Source: CAISIP01 sp043759735 (GTDB taxonomy: Bacteria; Pseudomonadota; Gammaproteobacteria; Burkholderiales; Burkholderiaceae_C). From it: a DNA stretch of 64,000 bases. Shown here in pieces: positions 42,922 through 52,056 of this stretch. The notes under the pieces were generated by a model. It did not search any database. It saw only the letters and a program-made list of their open reading frames with translations, and was not told the origin of the DNA. The stretch's first letter is position 1, and every line of letters starts with the position of its first letter. The stretch spans positions 27,553 through 91,552 of the forward strand of contig JAYUQC010000070.1 in the NCBI GenBank assembly GCA_043759735.1, in the 5' to 3' direction. Both the position numbers and the translations under genes were made by a program.

Positions 42922-44841
42922 ATGTTCGATCTCGTCCGCAAGCACACCAAGGTCCTGATGTTCCTGATGTTCTTGCTGATCATCCCGGCATTCGTGCTGG
43001 TGGGTGTAGATGGTTACAACCGTTTCAACAGCAATTCCGTCGCTGTGGCCACGGTGGGGGGGCGTGACATCACGCAAAACGAATGGGACTCCGCGCACCG
43101 AACGGACTCCGAACGACTGCGCGGATCAATGCCCAACGTCGATCCCAAGTTGCTCGATTCTCCGGCTGCCCGTTTTGCGACGCTCGAGCGCCTGGTGCGT
43201 GAACGTGTTCTGGCCGAGGCGGCGGACAAGGCGCATCTGGCCACCAGCGACGCACGCCTGGCGCGTGAACTGCAGCGCAACCCAAGCATTGCAGCACTGC
43301 GCGGCCCGGACGGCAAGCTGAACATGGAGCGTTACCGCCAACTGGCCGCCAGCCAGGGCTTTACGCCCGAGGGATTCGAGGCCCGCGTCCGGCGTGACCT
43401 GTCGCTGCGCCAGGTCGAGGCCGGCGTGCTGTCGACTGCGTTCGCGACACCGTCGATTGCCAATGTGGCACTGGGCGCATTCTTCGAGCAGCGTGAAGTG
43501 CAGGTGGCGCGCTTTTCCACCACGGACTACCTGGCCAAAGTGGCACCGACCGACGTCGAAATCGAAGCCTATTACAACGCCAACGCGCCGCAATTTCAGG
43601 CTCCGGAATCGGTAACCATCGCCTATGTAGTACTGGACCTGGCATCGATCAAGCAATCGATGGTCATCAACGAGCAGGATCTCAAGTCCTACTACGACCA
43701 GAACGTCGATCGCCTGAGCGGCAAGGAAGAGCGCCGTGCCAGCCATATCCTGATCACCGCGGCCAAGGACGCAGCTCCGGCCGAACGCTTGAAAGCCAAG
43801 GCGCGGGCGCAGGAGTTGCTGGCTGAAGTGCGCAAGAACCCAGCCGATTTTGCCAACATCGCCAAGAAGAACTCGCAGGATCCGGGTTCAGCCGCAGCCG
43901 GTGGCGACCTGGATTTCTTCGCCCGAGGCGCGATGGTCAAGCCATTCGAGGACGCGGCCTACGCCATGAAGAAGGGCGACATCAGCGATCTGGTGGAGTC
44001 CGACTTCGGATATCACATCATCACATTGACCGACATCAAGTCACCCAAGCAGCGCAGTTTTGACGAACTGCGCGCCGGCATCGAGGCGGATCTCAAGACG
44101 CAGCAGGCGCAGCGCAAATTCTCCGAGGCGGCAGAGTCGTTCACCAATGGGGTCTATGAGCAATCGGACAGCCTCAAGCCAGTGGCTGACAAACTCAAGC
44201 TCGAGATAAAAACTGCAAGCAACGTGCAGCGCATCGCGGCGCCGGGCGCACAAGGGCCGCTTGCGAACGCCAAGTTCCTGGGCGTGCTGTTTGGCGACGA
44301 CGCGGTCAAGAAGAAACGCAATACCGAGGCGGTGGAAGTCGGCCCGAGCCAATTGGCATCTGGTCGGGTCGTGTCCTATGCGCCGGCACGGACCCTGCCG
44401 CTGGCAGAAGTCCGCACTACGGTGCGGGACAAGCTGGTGGCGGTGCGCGCAGCGGAGCTGGCCCGCAAGGACGGTGAGGCCCGGCTCGCAGCCTGGAAAA
44501 AAACCCCGGCCCAGACGGATGCCAGTACGGCCGTCGTTGTGTCCCGGGAGCAGCCACAGGGTGTTGCGCCCCAGGTGCTGGAAGCGGCACTGCGGGCGGA
44601 CCCGGTCGCGCTACCGGCGCTGGTCGGCGTGGACCTTGGTGCCGAGGGGTATGCCGTGCTCAACGTCAAACGCATCGTCGCACGCGCGGCTCCGGACGAC
44701 GCAGCCGCCAAACAGGCGCAAACCCAGTATGTGCAACTCTGGGCCGCCGCGGAGAATCAGGCCTATTACGAGATGTTGAAAGATCGCTTCAAGGCCCGGA
44801 TCACCGCGTCGCGACAAGGGACGGTCAACACGGGTCCGTGA
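42922..44841 (+). CDS. ppiD: Periplasmic folding chaperone PpiD (SurA-N/parvulin type)
   Basis: 639 residues. N-terminal signal anchor (VLMFLMFLLIIPAFVLVGV, about 12-30) tethers it to the periplasmic face of the inner membrane. Then a SurA-like chaperone region and one parvulin rotamase domain (about 271-373: RRASHILITA ... GGDLDFFARGAMVKPFEDA ... GYHIITLTDI), followed by a long C-terminal chaperone region. Works near the Sec translocon on emerging outer-membrane proteins. Preceded by hupB and tRNA-Val. Confidence 0.95.
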   Translation: MFDLVRKHTKVLMFLMFLLIIPAFVLVGVDGYNRFNSNSVAVATVGGRDITQNEWDSAHRTDSERLRGSMPNVDPKLLDSPAARFATLERLVRERVLAEAADKAHLATSDARLARELQRNPSIAALRGPDGKLNMERYRQLAASQGFTPEGFEARVRRDLSLRQVEAGVLSTAFATPSIANVALGAFFEQREVQVARFSTTDYLAKVAPTDVEIEAYYNANAPQFQAPESVTIAYVVLDLASIKQSMVINEQDLKSYYDQNVDRLSGKEERRASHILITAAKDAAPAERLKAKARAQELLAEVRKNPADFANIAKKNSQDPGSAAAGGDLDFFARGAMVKPFEDAAYAMKKGDISDLVESDFGYHIITLTDIKSPKQRSFDELRAGIEADLKTQQAQRKFSEAAESFTNGVYEQSDSLKPVADKLKLEIKTASNVQRIAAPGAQGPLANAKFLGVLFGDDAVKKKRNTEAVEVGPSQLASGRVVSYAPARTLPLAEVRTTVRDKLVAVRAAELARKDGEARLAAWKKTPAQTDASTAVVVSREQPQGVAPQVLEAALRADPVALPALVGVDLGAEGYAVLNVKRIVARAAPDDAAAKQAQTQYVQLWAAAENQAYYEMLKDRFKARITASRQGTVNTGP

Positions 44842-44866
44842 AGCACATCTGGCGCCATGGCCGGGC

Positions 44867-44872
44867 TATAAT
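44867..44872 (+). promoter_or_regulatory. -10 box of the tRNA-His gene
   Basis: Perfect TATAAT 11 bp before the mature tRNA-His 5' end, a normal tRNA promoter distance; no good -35 is evident. Confidence 0.45.
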
Positions 44873-44883
44873 CGCGGCCGTAC

Positions 44884-44960
44884 GGTGGCTGTAGCTCAGT
44901 TGGTAGAGTCCAGGATTGTGATTCCTGTTGTCGTGGGTTCGAGCCCCATCAGCCACCCCA
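44884..44960 (+). tRNA. tRNA-His (anticodon GTG)
   Basis: 77-nt cloverleaf including the His-specific extra G at -1 (44884) opposite C73. Acceptor GTGGCTG (44885-44891) pairs with CAGCCAC (44950-44956); anticodon GTG sits in GGATTGTGATTCC; CCA is encoded. Confidence 0.96.
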
Positions 44961-44971
44961 CACAATCATTG

Positions 44972-45002
44972 AAAGCCCGCTGTCCATTTGGTAGCGGGCT
45001 TT
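44972..45002 (+). terminator. Hairpin after tRNA-His
   Basis: AAAGCCCGCT (44972-44981) pairs perfectly with AGCGGGCTTT (44993-45002). The T tract is only three bases, so termination may be partial. Confidence 0.6.
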
Positions 45003-45104
45003 CGCCGTTTGGCTGCCGGTCGCGCGTAAACCGCGTGGCCCATCGGACAGTCAGATCTGCGGTTCCAACTGATCCACTGATCCGTGCCTGAGGAATCATT
45101 TGCC

Positions 45105-45536
45105 ATGTCCCTGCGAACGCAGCAAAGAGCCGACTATCGCCACTTCCAGGTCATTCCGACCCGCTGGATGGACAACGATATCTACGGGCATGTGAACAAC
45201 GTGCACTACTACAGCTATTTCGACACTGCCGTAAATCAGTTTCTGATCGAGCAGGGCGTGCTGGACATCCATTGTGGTTCGGTGGTTGGCTTTGTTGTTG
45301 ATACGGCCTGCAGCTATTTCAAGCCGATGGCTTTTCCGGACCAGGTGCACGCCGGTATCCGGGTGGCGCATGTCGGCAATAGCAGCGTGCGCTACGAACT
45401 GGGCCTGTTTCGCAACGACGACGCGCTGGTCGCCGCAGCGGGCAGCTTCACCCATGTATACGTGGACCGTGATACCGGTCGGTCGGTGCCGGTGCCTGAC
45501 GCAGTCCGCGCGGCGCTGGCGCGGCTACGGGTGTAG
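45105..45536 (+). CDS. Acyl-CoA thioesterase, 4HBT hotdog fold
   Basis: 143 residues. TRWMDNDIYGHVNNVHYYSYFDTA contains the catalytic Asp and the conserved GHVNN of the 4-hydroxybenzoyl-CoA thioesterase/YbgC group. ATG 45105 is preferred over GTG 45084 because TGAGGA lies 10-15 bp upstream of it. Physiological acyl-CoA not known; the 229 bp downstream to the next gene hold nothing recognisable. Confidence 0.88.
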   Translation: MSLRTQQRADYRHFQVIPTRWMDNDIYGHVNNVHYYSYFDTAVNQFLIEQGVLDIHCGSVVGFVVDTACSYFKPMAFPDQVHAGIRVAHVGNSSVRYELGLFRNDDALVAAAGSFTHVYVDRDTGRSVPVPDAVRAALARLRV

Positions 45537-45765
45537 GGCGGTCGGGTGGCACAACGATAGCGCACGCCCTGGCACGTCAGTTCCTGCTGCAATGGTCGCT
45601 GTCGCGCGCCGGCACTCGGGCGCTGGCCAGTGCTGCGGCCACGCCTGCGGGACCGGAGACGACGGTGTTGCATTGCTGCGCTTGTCCTGCCTGTGCCCGA
45701 CGGCTGCCAAACTGTGTAAAACTCACGCGCTACAGGCTCAGTCGGCCAAAAGCGCGAGGCAAGAG

Positions 45766-46068
45766 ATGAAACAGGACAAACCGGGCATGGCGAACAAACC
45801 AAGATCGGTCGGGAGGAGTGCTTCGGGCCTGACGCAGCCGGGCGAGTTGTATCTTCCGGGAGACGCATTGCCGTTGCCGGAGGTCGTCGAGAAGAACACC
45901 GATTCGGTGTGGGCCCTGTGGTCGGACATGGTCGAGGGTGACGTGGCGCATATGGGCGAGTCCGACAAGGACTTCAAGGAGACTATCCCAATGGACCTCG
46001 ACGCGCTGGAAAGAACCCGGGCAAGGGGTTTGCCGGAAAAGCCCCACGGCGCAAGCAAGAAACGCTGA
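45766..46068 (+). CDS. Conserved-looking small hypothetical protein
   Basis: 100 residues, no signal peptide or membrane helix. The middle is acidic with tryptophans (KNTDSVWALWSDMVEG) and the ends are basic and Pro/Gly-rich. No domain recognised. ATG 45766 is preceded by GCGAGGCAAGAG, which could serve as ribosome site. It lies 33 bp from the convergent quinone-oxidoreductase gene. I consider it probably real from its composition and start, but cannot assign a function. Confidence 0.55.
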   Translation: MKQDKPGMANKPRSVGRSASGLTQPGELYLPGDALPLPEVVEKNTDSVWALWSDMVEGDVAHMGESDKDFKETIPMDLDALERTRARGLPEKPHGASKKR

Positions 46069-46100
46069 CGTTCTTGCCCGGCCGGTGTCCGTTGGCCGCC

Positions 46101-47075
46101 CTAGTTCACCATGACGAGCTTGCCCATCACGGCGCGTGATCCCATGTGGGCGTAAGCTGCCTTGAGTTCGGCCATGGGCATGGTGCGGTCGATCACCGGC
46201 CGGATGGTTCCGGCTCCATACCATGATGCGAGTTTTTCCATCATGGCCGCATTGGCCTTTGGTTCGCGCCGTGCAAAATCGCCCCAGAATACGCCGACGA
46301 TCGATGCGCCCTTGAGCAGCGGCAGGTTGAGCGCCAGCGACGGTATGGGCCCACCCGCGAAACCGATCACCAGGTAGCGTCCGCGCCAGGCGATGGAGCG
46401 AAAGGCGGGTTCTGCCAGATCGCCGCCGACCGGGTCATAAACCACGTCCGGGCCCTTGCCCTGGGTCAGCGTCTTGAGCGACTCGCGCAGGTTTTCGCGC
46501 TGGTAGTTGATGGTGGCGTCGGCGCCCAGCCGCGTGCAAAGCGTGCATTTGGCGTCTGTGGACGCGGCGGCAATGACCCGCGCGCCGGCTGCCTTGGCAA
46601 TCTGTATGGCGGAAGTGCCGACACCGCCAGCGGCTCCAAGCACCAGGACGGTTTCGCCGGCCTGCAAAGCGGCGCGGTCGATCAGCGCATGGTAGGAGGT
46701 GGCGTAGATCATGATGAATGCCGCGGCATCGACAAACCCAAAGCCCGGTGGCAGCGGCATGCACATGCCGGCTTTTACGATGGTGTGCGTCGCGAACCCA
46801 CCGGTACCGGACAGGCAGGCGATGTTCTGCCCGACCCGCAGATGCTGCACACCGTCGCCGACGGCCTGTACAACGCCGGCGAACTCGGAGCCCGGCACGA
46901 ACGGCAACTCGGGTTTCAACTGGTATTTGTTCTGCACGATCAGCAGGTCCGGGAAGTTCAGGCTCGCTGCCTTGATCTCTACCAGCACCTCGCCCGGCCC
47001 GGGTGTGGGTGTGGGCAGTTCCTTCCATTTGAGTGCGTCTATTCCGGTCGGGTTGTCACAGATCCATGCATGCAT
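46101..47075 (-). CDS. NADPH:quinone oxidoreductase-like medium-chain dehydrogenase
   Basis: 324 residues of the zinc-free MDR group. GroES-like N-terminal domain with PGPGEVLVEIKAASLN and FVPGSEFAGVV; Rossmann domain with VLGAAGGVGTSAIQIAK near residue 147 and YDPVGG. The zinc-ligand cysteines of alcohol dehydrogenases are missing, as expected for quinone oxidoreductases or enoyl reductases. Likely reduces quinones or enoyl/acryloyl compounds with NADPH. Confidence 0.9.
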   Translation of the reverse strand: MHAWICDNPTGIDALKWKELPTPTPGPGEVLVEIKAASLNFPDLLIVQNKYQLKPELPFVPGSEFAGVVQAVGDGVQHLRVGQNIACLSGTGGFATHTIVKAGMCMPLPPGFGFVDAAAFIMIYATSYHALIDRAALQAGETVLVLGAAGGVGTSAIQIAKAAGARVIAAASTDAKCTLCTRLGADATINYQRENLRESLKTLTQGKGPDVVYDPVGGDLAEPAFRSIAWRGRYLVIGFAGGPIPSLALNLPLLKGASIVGVFWGDFARREPKANAAMMEKLASWYGAGTIRPVIDRTMPMAELKAAYAHMGSRAVMGKLVMVN

Positions 47076-47190
47076 CGTCGGTCTCCTCGGAGTTTCGCCT
47101 GATGATACGGGCTCGGGTCCGGCAAAAGCGTCGCTGGCGTGACCCGGTCGCCGGCCGGCGACCTAGAATCGGTGGCCACTGCTCCTAACC

Positions 47191-47970
47191 ATGAAAATCC
47201 TTATTTCCAATGACGATGGCTACCAGGCTCCCGGAATCGTGGCGCTGCATGAAGCGCTGAAGGATCTCGCCGTCGTCGAAGTGGTTGCGCCCGAACTCAA
47301 CAACAGCGCCAAATCGAATGCTCTGACGCTCCATGGGCCCTTGACCGTCAGCACCGCAGCCAACGGGTTTCGCTATGTGAACGGGACGCCCGCCGACTGT
47401 GTGCACATTGCCCTGACCGGCTTGCTCGGGTATCGGCCGGACCTGGTGGTGTCAGGTATCAACAATGGCGCCAACATGGGCGACGACACGATTTATTCCG
47501 GCACAGTGGGCGCGGCTATGGAGGGGTTCTTGTTTGGTATCCCGGCGATCGCTTTCTCGCAGGTCGATAAGGGCTGGGGCCACCTCGATGCCGCTGCGGC
47601 AAAGGTGCGTGAAATGGTGGCGCAGATGCTGCAGCAGCAATTGGTGGGCAACAAGCCCTGGCTGCTCAACGTGAATATCCCGAACTTGCCGCTGGCGCAG
47701 ATCAAGCCCATGAAGGTCTGCCGGCTGGGACGTCGCCACGCCGCCGAGCCAGTCATCGTGCAGGACAGCCCACGCGGCGAAAAGATGTACTGGATCGGCA
47801 ACGCCGGGGCGGTCAAGGACGATGCCGAGGGAACGGATTTTCACGCCACGGTGCAAGGCCATGTTTCGCTGACTCCCCTCAAGACCGATCTCACCGACCA
47901 CGAGTTCCTGAAGTATTGGGCGCAAACGGCGGCCGTTATCGGCCGCACGTCGGCTGCGCCGGCACCATGA
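47191..47970 (+). CDS. surE: 5'/3'-nucleotidase SurE
   Basis: 259 residues. MKILISNDDGYQAPGI holds the metal-binding Asp pair; SGINNGANMGDDTIYSGTV is the second signature. Dephosphorylates nucleoside monophosphates. First gene of surE-pcm-nlpD; its stop overlaps the pcm start as ATGA. Confidence 0.97.
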   Translation: MKILISNDDGYQAPGIVALHEALKDLAVVEVVAPELNNSAKSNALTLHGPLTVSTAANGFRYVNGTPADCVHIALTGLLGYRPDLVVSGINNGANMGDDTIYSGTVGAAMEGFLFGIPAIAFSQVDKGWGHLDAAAAKVREMVAQMLQQQLVGNKPWLLNVNIPNLPLAQIKPMKVCRLGRRHAAEPVIVQDSPRGEKMYWIGNAGAVKDDAEGTDFHATVQGHVSLTPLKTDLTDHEFLKYWAQTAAVIGRTSAAPAP

Positions 47971-48788
47971 AGCCACGCCCGTCATTTCCCGCGCGCCTTG
48001 CGCCGCTCAACCCGGATACCGCAGTGATGCCATCGCGGTCTGCTGGCCGCACGGATGCCCGCTCTGTGCCGGGGCGCGCTCCGCAGACGGTTGGTGCAGC
48101 GCCAAACCCGTTCCTGCCGGCGCCCGCCGGTTCGGCCCAGGACTACGGCGCGGTGCGGCGGGACATGGTCAACCGACTGGGGCGCAGCGGCATCGACGAT
48201 GCCACGGTGTTGGCGGCCATGGGAAGCATCGAGCGCCACCGCTTCGTCGATAGCGCACTGCAGGCGCAAGCCTACCAGGAGACCAGCTTGCCGATCGGCC
48301 TGGGACAGACCATCTCAAAACCGGCGGTCGTGGCGCGGATGATCGAGTTGTTGCGCAACGGGATGGCCGGGCGGCTGGGCCGGGTGCTGGAGATCGGCAC
48401 CGGCTGCGGCTACCAGGCGGCCGTGCTGAGCCTGATTGCCAGCGAGGTGTACAGCGTCGAACGGCTGCGCGGGTTGCATGAGCGGGCGCGCGAGAACCTG
48501 CGTACCTTGCGCCTGCCCAATGTGCATCTTTTGTTCGGCGATGGGATGGTCGGGTACGCTAAAGGGGCTCCGTATGCCGGCATTATTGCGGCCGCCGGTG
48601 GAGCACAGTTGCCGCAGGCCTGGACCGATCAGCTCGCCATGGGCGGCCGCCTGGTGGCACCGGTGGCAGGACAACACGGCTCAGGCTCCGGCCAGGCCAT
48701 CGTAGTCGTCGAGCGCACCCGTCAGGGCTTGCAGCAGTCGATCTTCGAGTCTGTTCATTTTGTGCCTTTAAAATCGGGCGTTGCGTGA
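47967..48788 (+). CDS. pcm: Protein-L-isoaspartate O-methyltransferase
   Basis: 273 residues. Repairs isoaspartyl damage with SAM. The SAM motif is VLEIGTGCGYQAAVL near residue 140; TSLPIGLGQTISKP and IIAAAGGAQLP are family signatures. The N-terminal ~60 residues are a Pro/Ala/Arg-rich extension not present in E. coli Pcm but common in Burkholderiales. ATG overlaps the surE stop. Confidence 0.95.
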   Translation: MKPRPSFPARLAPLNPDTAVMPSRSAGRTDARSVPGRAPQTVGAAPNPFLPAPAGSAQDYGAVRRDMVNRLGRSGIDDATVLAAMGSIERHRFVDSALQAQAYQETSLPIGLGQTISKPAVVARMIELLRNGMAGRLGRVLEIGTGCGYQAAVLSLIASEVYSVERLRGLHERARENLRTLRLPNVHLLFGDGMVGYAKGAPYAGIIAAAGGAQLPQAWTDQLAMGGRLVAPVAGQHGSGSGQAIVVVERTRQGLQQSIFESVHFVPLKSGVA

Positions 48789-48799
48789 AGGGAAGGCGA

Positions 48800-49720
48800 A
48801 TGATGGGATTTACAGGCCGGGGCATCGTACTGCTGGTCGTTCTGGGTTTGACTGCGCTGTTGTCCGCGTGTGGTTCGCGTGTGGTGCAGCGGGCACCTAT
48901 CGAGGAGCGCCTACCGGGCACCAGCGTGGAGGCCGGCGCTGCGGTGTCGCCCGCGGCCCAGCAACCTGCGGGTTTTGACAATGCGGGCAAGGCGGGCTAT
49001 TACACGGTCAGGCCCGGCGACACGATGATTCGCATCGGCATGGAGACCGGTCAAAGCTGGCGCGATATCGCGCGCTGGAACGGCCTGACCAATCCGAACC
49101 TGATCGAAGTAGGGCAGGTGTTGCGCGTGGTGGCTCCGACGGCAACTTCGGTCCCGCCAGCAACCGTGATCGCCGGCGCCAGACCCGCTGCCAGCGGGGC
49201 GGCTCCGGTGCAGGGGGCCGGCAGCACGAGCGCGGCGACGGTGACGCCGGTGGCGCCAACCGGCGTGACCACCAGCGCAGTGGCTCCCGCAACGGTTCAG
49301 GCAACGCCAATGCCACCTGCGCAAGGCAATGTTGCGGCACCATCGGCCGAGGAAGAAGTGGCCCTGATCTGGCCGTCCTCGGGAGTTGTCCTGAGCGGCT
49401 TCGATGAGGTGAAGAACAAGGGGCTCGATATCGGCGGTGCGGCGGGCGATCCGGTGCTGGCGGCGGCCGATGGGCGCGTGGTGTACGTTGGATCGAGCCT
49501 GCGCGGATATGGCAACTTGATCATCCTCAAACACAACAACACCTACCTGACGGCCTACGCGCACAACCAGGCCTTGCTGGTCAAGGAAGACCAGACGGTT
49601 CGCAGGGGCCAGAAGATCGCCGAAATGGGTAACAGCGACGCAGACCGGGTCAAGCTGCATTTCGAAGTACGTCGCCAGGGCAAGCCGGTTGATCCGGCGA
49701 AGTACCTGCCGCCGCGCTGA
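48800..49720 (+). CDS. nlpD: NlpD-type lipoprotein, amidase activator (LysM + degenerate LytM)
   Basis: 306 residues. Lipoprotein signal with lipobox LLSAC near residue 24. LysM domain (YYTVRPGDTMIRIG ... NPNLIEVGQVLRV), a Pro/Ala/Thr-rich linker, then a LytM/M23 domain in which the zinc ligands are missing (KGLDIGG in place of the His motif), as in NlpD and EnvC, which activate cell-wall amidases. Ribosome site AAGGGAAGG precedes ATG 48800. rpoS, which usually follows nlpD in proteobacteria, is absent. Confidence 0.93.
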   Translation: MMGFTGRGIVLLVVLGLTALLSACGSRVVQRAPIEERLPGTSVEAGAAVSPAAQQPAGFDNAGKAGYYTVRPGDTMIRIGMETGQSWRDIARWNGLTNPNLIEVGQVLRVVAPTATSVPPATVIAGARPAASGAAPVQGAGSTSAATVTPVAPTGVTTSAVAPATVQATPMPPAQGNVAAPSAEEEVALIWPSSGVVLSGFDEVKNKGLDIGGAAGDPVLAAADGRVVYVGSSLRGYGNLIILKHNNTYLTAYAHNQALLVKEDQTVRRGQKIAEMGNSDADRVKLHFEVRRQGKPVDPAKYLPPR

Positions 49721-49734
49721 CCGGTCCATTCGCC

Positions 49735-50520
49735 ATGGCCTGGCCGGTTCTGGTTTTCGACATCGAGTCGATCCCTGACATTGCCGGTCTGCGTGCGCTG
49801 CGATCGGCCGGCCCGGAGTTGACCGATGCCCAGGTCTATGCGGCATGGGTGGCCGAGCGCAAGGAAAAGGGGCAGAGCGATTTCATGCCCTTGCACCTGC
49901 AACGCATCCTGGTGATCAGCGCGGTATTTCGCAATGCCGACGGCCTGCGCATCCATTCCTTTGTCGACAAGGACGACCGGTCCGAAGGTAAGGTGATCCA
50001 GACCTTCTTCAACACCGTCGAAAAACACATGCCGCAGCTGGTGAGCTGGAATGGCGGCGGGTTCGACCTGCCGGTGTTGCACTACCGCGGTATGCAGCAC
50101 GGCGTGGTGGCCGACAAATACTGGGACATGGGCGAGGACGATCGCGAATTCAAGTGGAACAACTACATCAGCCGCTACCACATGCGCCACCTGGATCTGA
50201 TGGACCTGCTGGCGATGTACCAGCCCAAGAACAACGCGCCGCTCGATGCGATGGCGAAGTTATGCGGTTTTCCCGGCAAGCTCGGCATGGATGGGTCAGC
50301 CGTGTATCCCGCCTATCTGGACGGTAGGCTGGACGAGATCCGGCGCTATTGCGAAACCGACGTGATGAACACCTATTTGCTGTATTGCCGGTTCCAGAAA
50401 ATGCGCGGCGGTCTGCTCGACAAGGAATATGAGCAGGAAATACGCATGGTCAAGGAAAACCTGGCAGAGCTTGCTCCGACCGAGCCGCACTGGAGCCAAT
50501 ATCTGCAGGCCTGGGTCTAG
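49735..50520 (+). CDS. Predicted 3'-5' exonuclease of the PolB-like DEDD family
   Basis: 261 residues. Exonuclease motifs: ExoI VFDIESIPD near residue 7 (Asp and Glu), ExoII LVSWNGGGFDLPVL near 105, ExoIII YCETDVMNTYLLY near 207 with the final Asp. No polymerase domain. Starts 14 bp after nlpD and ends immediately before rlmD, whose GTG follows its stop, so it is in the same operon. Confidence 0.88.
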   Translation: MAWPVLVFDIESIPDIAGLRALRSAGPELTDAQVYAAWVAERKEKGQSDFMPLHLQRILVISAVFRNADGLRIHSFVDKDDRSEGKVIQTFFNTVEKHMPQLVSWNGGGFDLPVLHYRGMQHGVVADKYWDMGEDDREFKWNNYISRYHMRHLDLMDLLAMYQPKNNAPLDAMAKLCGFPGKLGMDGSAVYPAYLDGRLDEIRRYCETDVMNTYLLYCRFQKMRGGLLDKEYEQEIRMVKENLAELAPTEPHWSQYLQAWV

Positions 50521-52056
50521 GTGGCGCGCGGCATGAAGCATGGGGATGCGGCGCAGGCCGGGCAGGTGGAGGAGCGCCTTGCCATCGAGTCGCTGGATAT
50601 GGAGGCCCAGGGCATTGCCCATCGGCCCGACGGCAAGGTGGTGTTTGTCGAGGGTGCGCTGCCGTTCGAGACCGTCAGCGTGCGCACCACGCGCAGTAAA
50701 CCGAGTTTCGACAAGGCCATCGTCACCGCGATCCACCGCGAGTCCTCCCAACGGGTGGAACCGGGCTGCCCGCATTTCGGATTGCATGCGGGTGCCTGCG
50801 GCGGCTGCAAGATGCAGCACATGCATGCCGACGCGCAGGTCGCCGTCAAGCAGCGTGTGCTGGAGGACAACCTGTGGCACCTGGGCAAGGTCAGGCCCGA
50901 CCACCTGTTGCGGCCGATGCACGGGCCGACCTGGGGTTACCGCTACCGAGCCCGACTGTCCGTGCGCTATGTGCGCAAGAAGTCGGCTGTGCTGATCGGA
51001 TTTCATGAGCGCAAGAGTGGTTTTGTCGCCGACATGCAGCAATGCCGTGTGCTGCCGCCATTGGTCAGCGCATTGCTGTTGCCTTTGCGCGCGCTGATTG
51101 GCAGCATGCAGGCGCGGGAGACCTGCCCGCAGATCGAACTGGCCGTGGGCGACGATGGGCCGATGCAGATCGTGGCCATGGTGTTGCGCCACATGCTGCC
51201 TTTGACCGATGAAGACAAGAGTCTGCTGCGTGCCTTTGCCACCGCCCATACCGGATGGGAGAACGATCGCCAGCGCGTGATCCAGTGGTGGTTGCAGCCG
51301 GGCGGGCCGGATTCCGTGGCGCTGCTCGATGACGATGGCCCCGAACTGAGTTACCAGCTAGTGGAATTCGGCCTCCATATGCCGTTTCGTCCGACCGACT
51401 TCACACAGGTCAATCCGCATGTGAACGGTGTGCTGGTCGGTTACGCGCTGCGCCAGTTGGCTGTGGGGCCAGGTGAAAGAGTGATCGACTGGTTTTGCGG
51501 CCTGGGCAATTTCACGCTGCCGCTGGCGACGCTGGCCGGGTCGGTACTCGGCGTGGAAGGCAGCGCCGTCCTGGTGGCGCGGGCCGAGGACAACCTATTG
51601 CGCAACCGGCGGGCCCGTGGTGCGGGCCGCAGGCTTGCACCTATTTGCTTTGTGACCCGAAACCTGTTCGAGATGAGCACGCAGGTTCTGCGCGCGGACG
51701 GTCCGGCACATAAATGGCTGCTGGACCCGCCGCGCGAAGGCGCCTATGCACTGGTGCAGGCGCTGGCTGATCTGCATCTGGCCCAGCAGCGGATTGCGGT
51801 GCCTGACGCTGACGCCGATGCACCGAGCGATGCGCTGGTGGTGCCAGAGGGCTGGTTCTTTCCGAGCCGCATCGTCTATGTCAGCTGCAACCCCGCCACC
51901 TTGGCGCGGGACTCCGCGGTACTGGTGCAACAGGCGGGCTATCGGTGCGTTGCTGCCGGTGTGGTCAATATGTTCCCGCATACGGCACACGTCGAGAGCA
52001 TTGCGCTGTTTGAGCGCATCGGGCCTGGCGGGATTGCGCAGGACTGCCGAACCTAA
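50521..52056 (+). CDS. rlmD: 23S rRNA (uracil-1939-C5)-methyltransferase RlmD
   Basis: SAM-dependent RNA methyltransferase. N-terminal TRAM-like RNA-binding domain (about 15-75), [4Fe-4S] cysteines at 83, 93 and 96 (CPHFGLHAGACGGC) with a fourth downstream, SAM motif DWFCGLGNFTLPLA, WLLDPPREGA, and the catalytic Cys in VYVSCNPATLARD. 511 residues from GTG 50521; ATG 50533 is an alternative four codons in. Slightly longer than average because of a segment near the C-terminus. Its end overlaps the convergent lipoprotein gene by 4 bp. Confidence 0.94.
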   Translation: MARGMKHGDAAQAGQVEERLAIESLDMEAQGIAHRPDGKVVFVEGALPFETVSVRTTRSKPSFDKAIVTAIHRESSQRVEPGCPHFGLHAGACGGCKMQHMHADAQVAVKQRVLEDNLWHLGKVRPDHLLRPMHGPTWGYRYRARLSVRYVRKKSAVLIGFHERKSGFVADMQQCRVLPPLVSALLLPLRALIGSMQARETCPQIELAVGDDGPMQIVAMVLRHMLPLTDEDKSLLRAFATAHTGWENDRQRVIQWWLQPGGPDSVALLDDDGPELSYQLVEFGLHMPFRPTDFTQVNPHVNGVLVGYALRQLAVGPGERVIDWFCGLGNFTLPLATLAGSVLGVEGSAVLVARAEDNLLRNRRARGAGRRLAPICFVTRNLFEMSTQVLRADGPAHKWLLDPPREGAYALVQALADLHLAQQRIAVPDADADAPSDALVVPEGWFFPSRIVYVSCNPATLARDSAVLVQQAGYRCVAAGVVNMFPHTAHVESIALFERIGPGGIAQDCRT

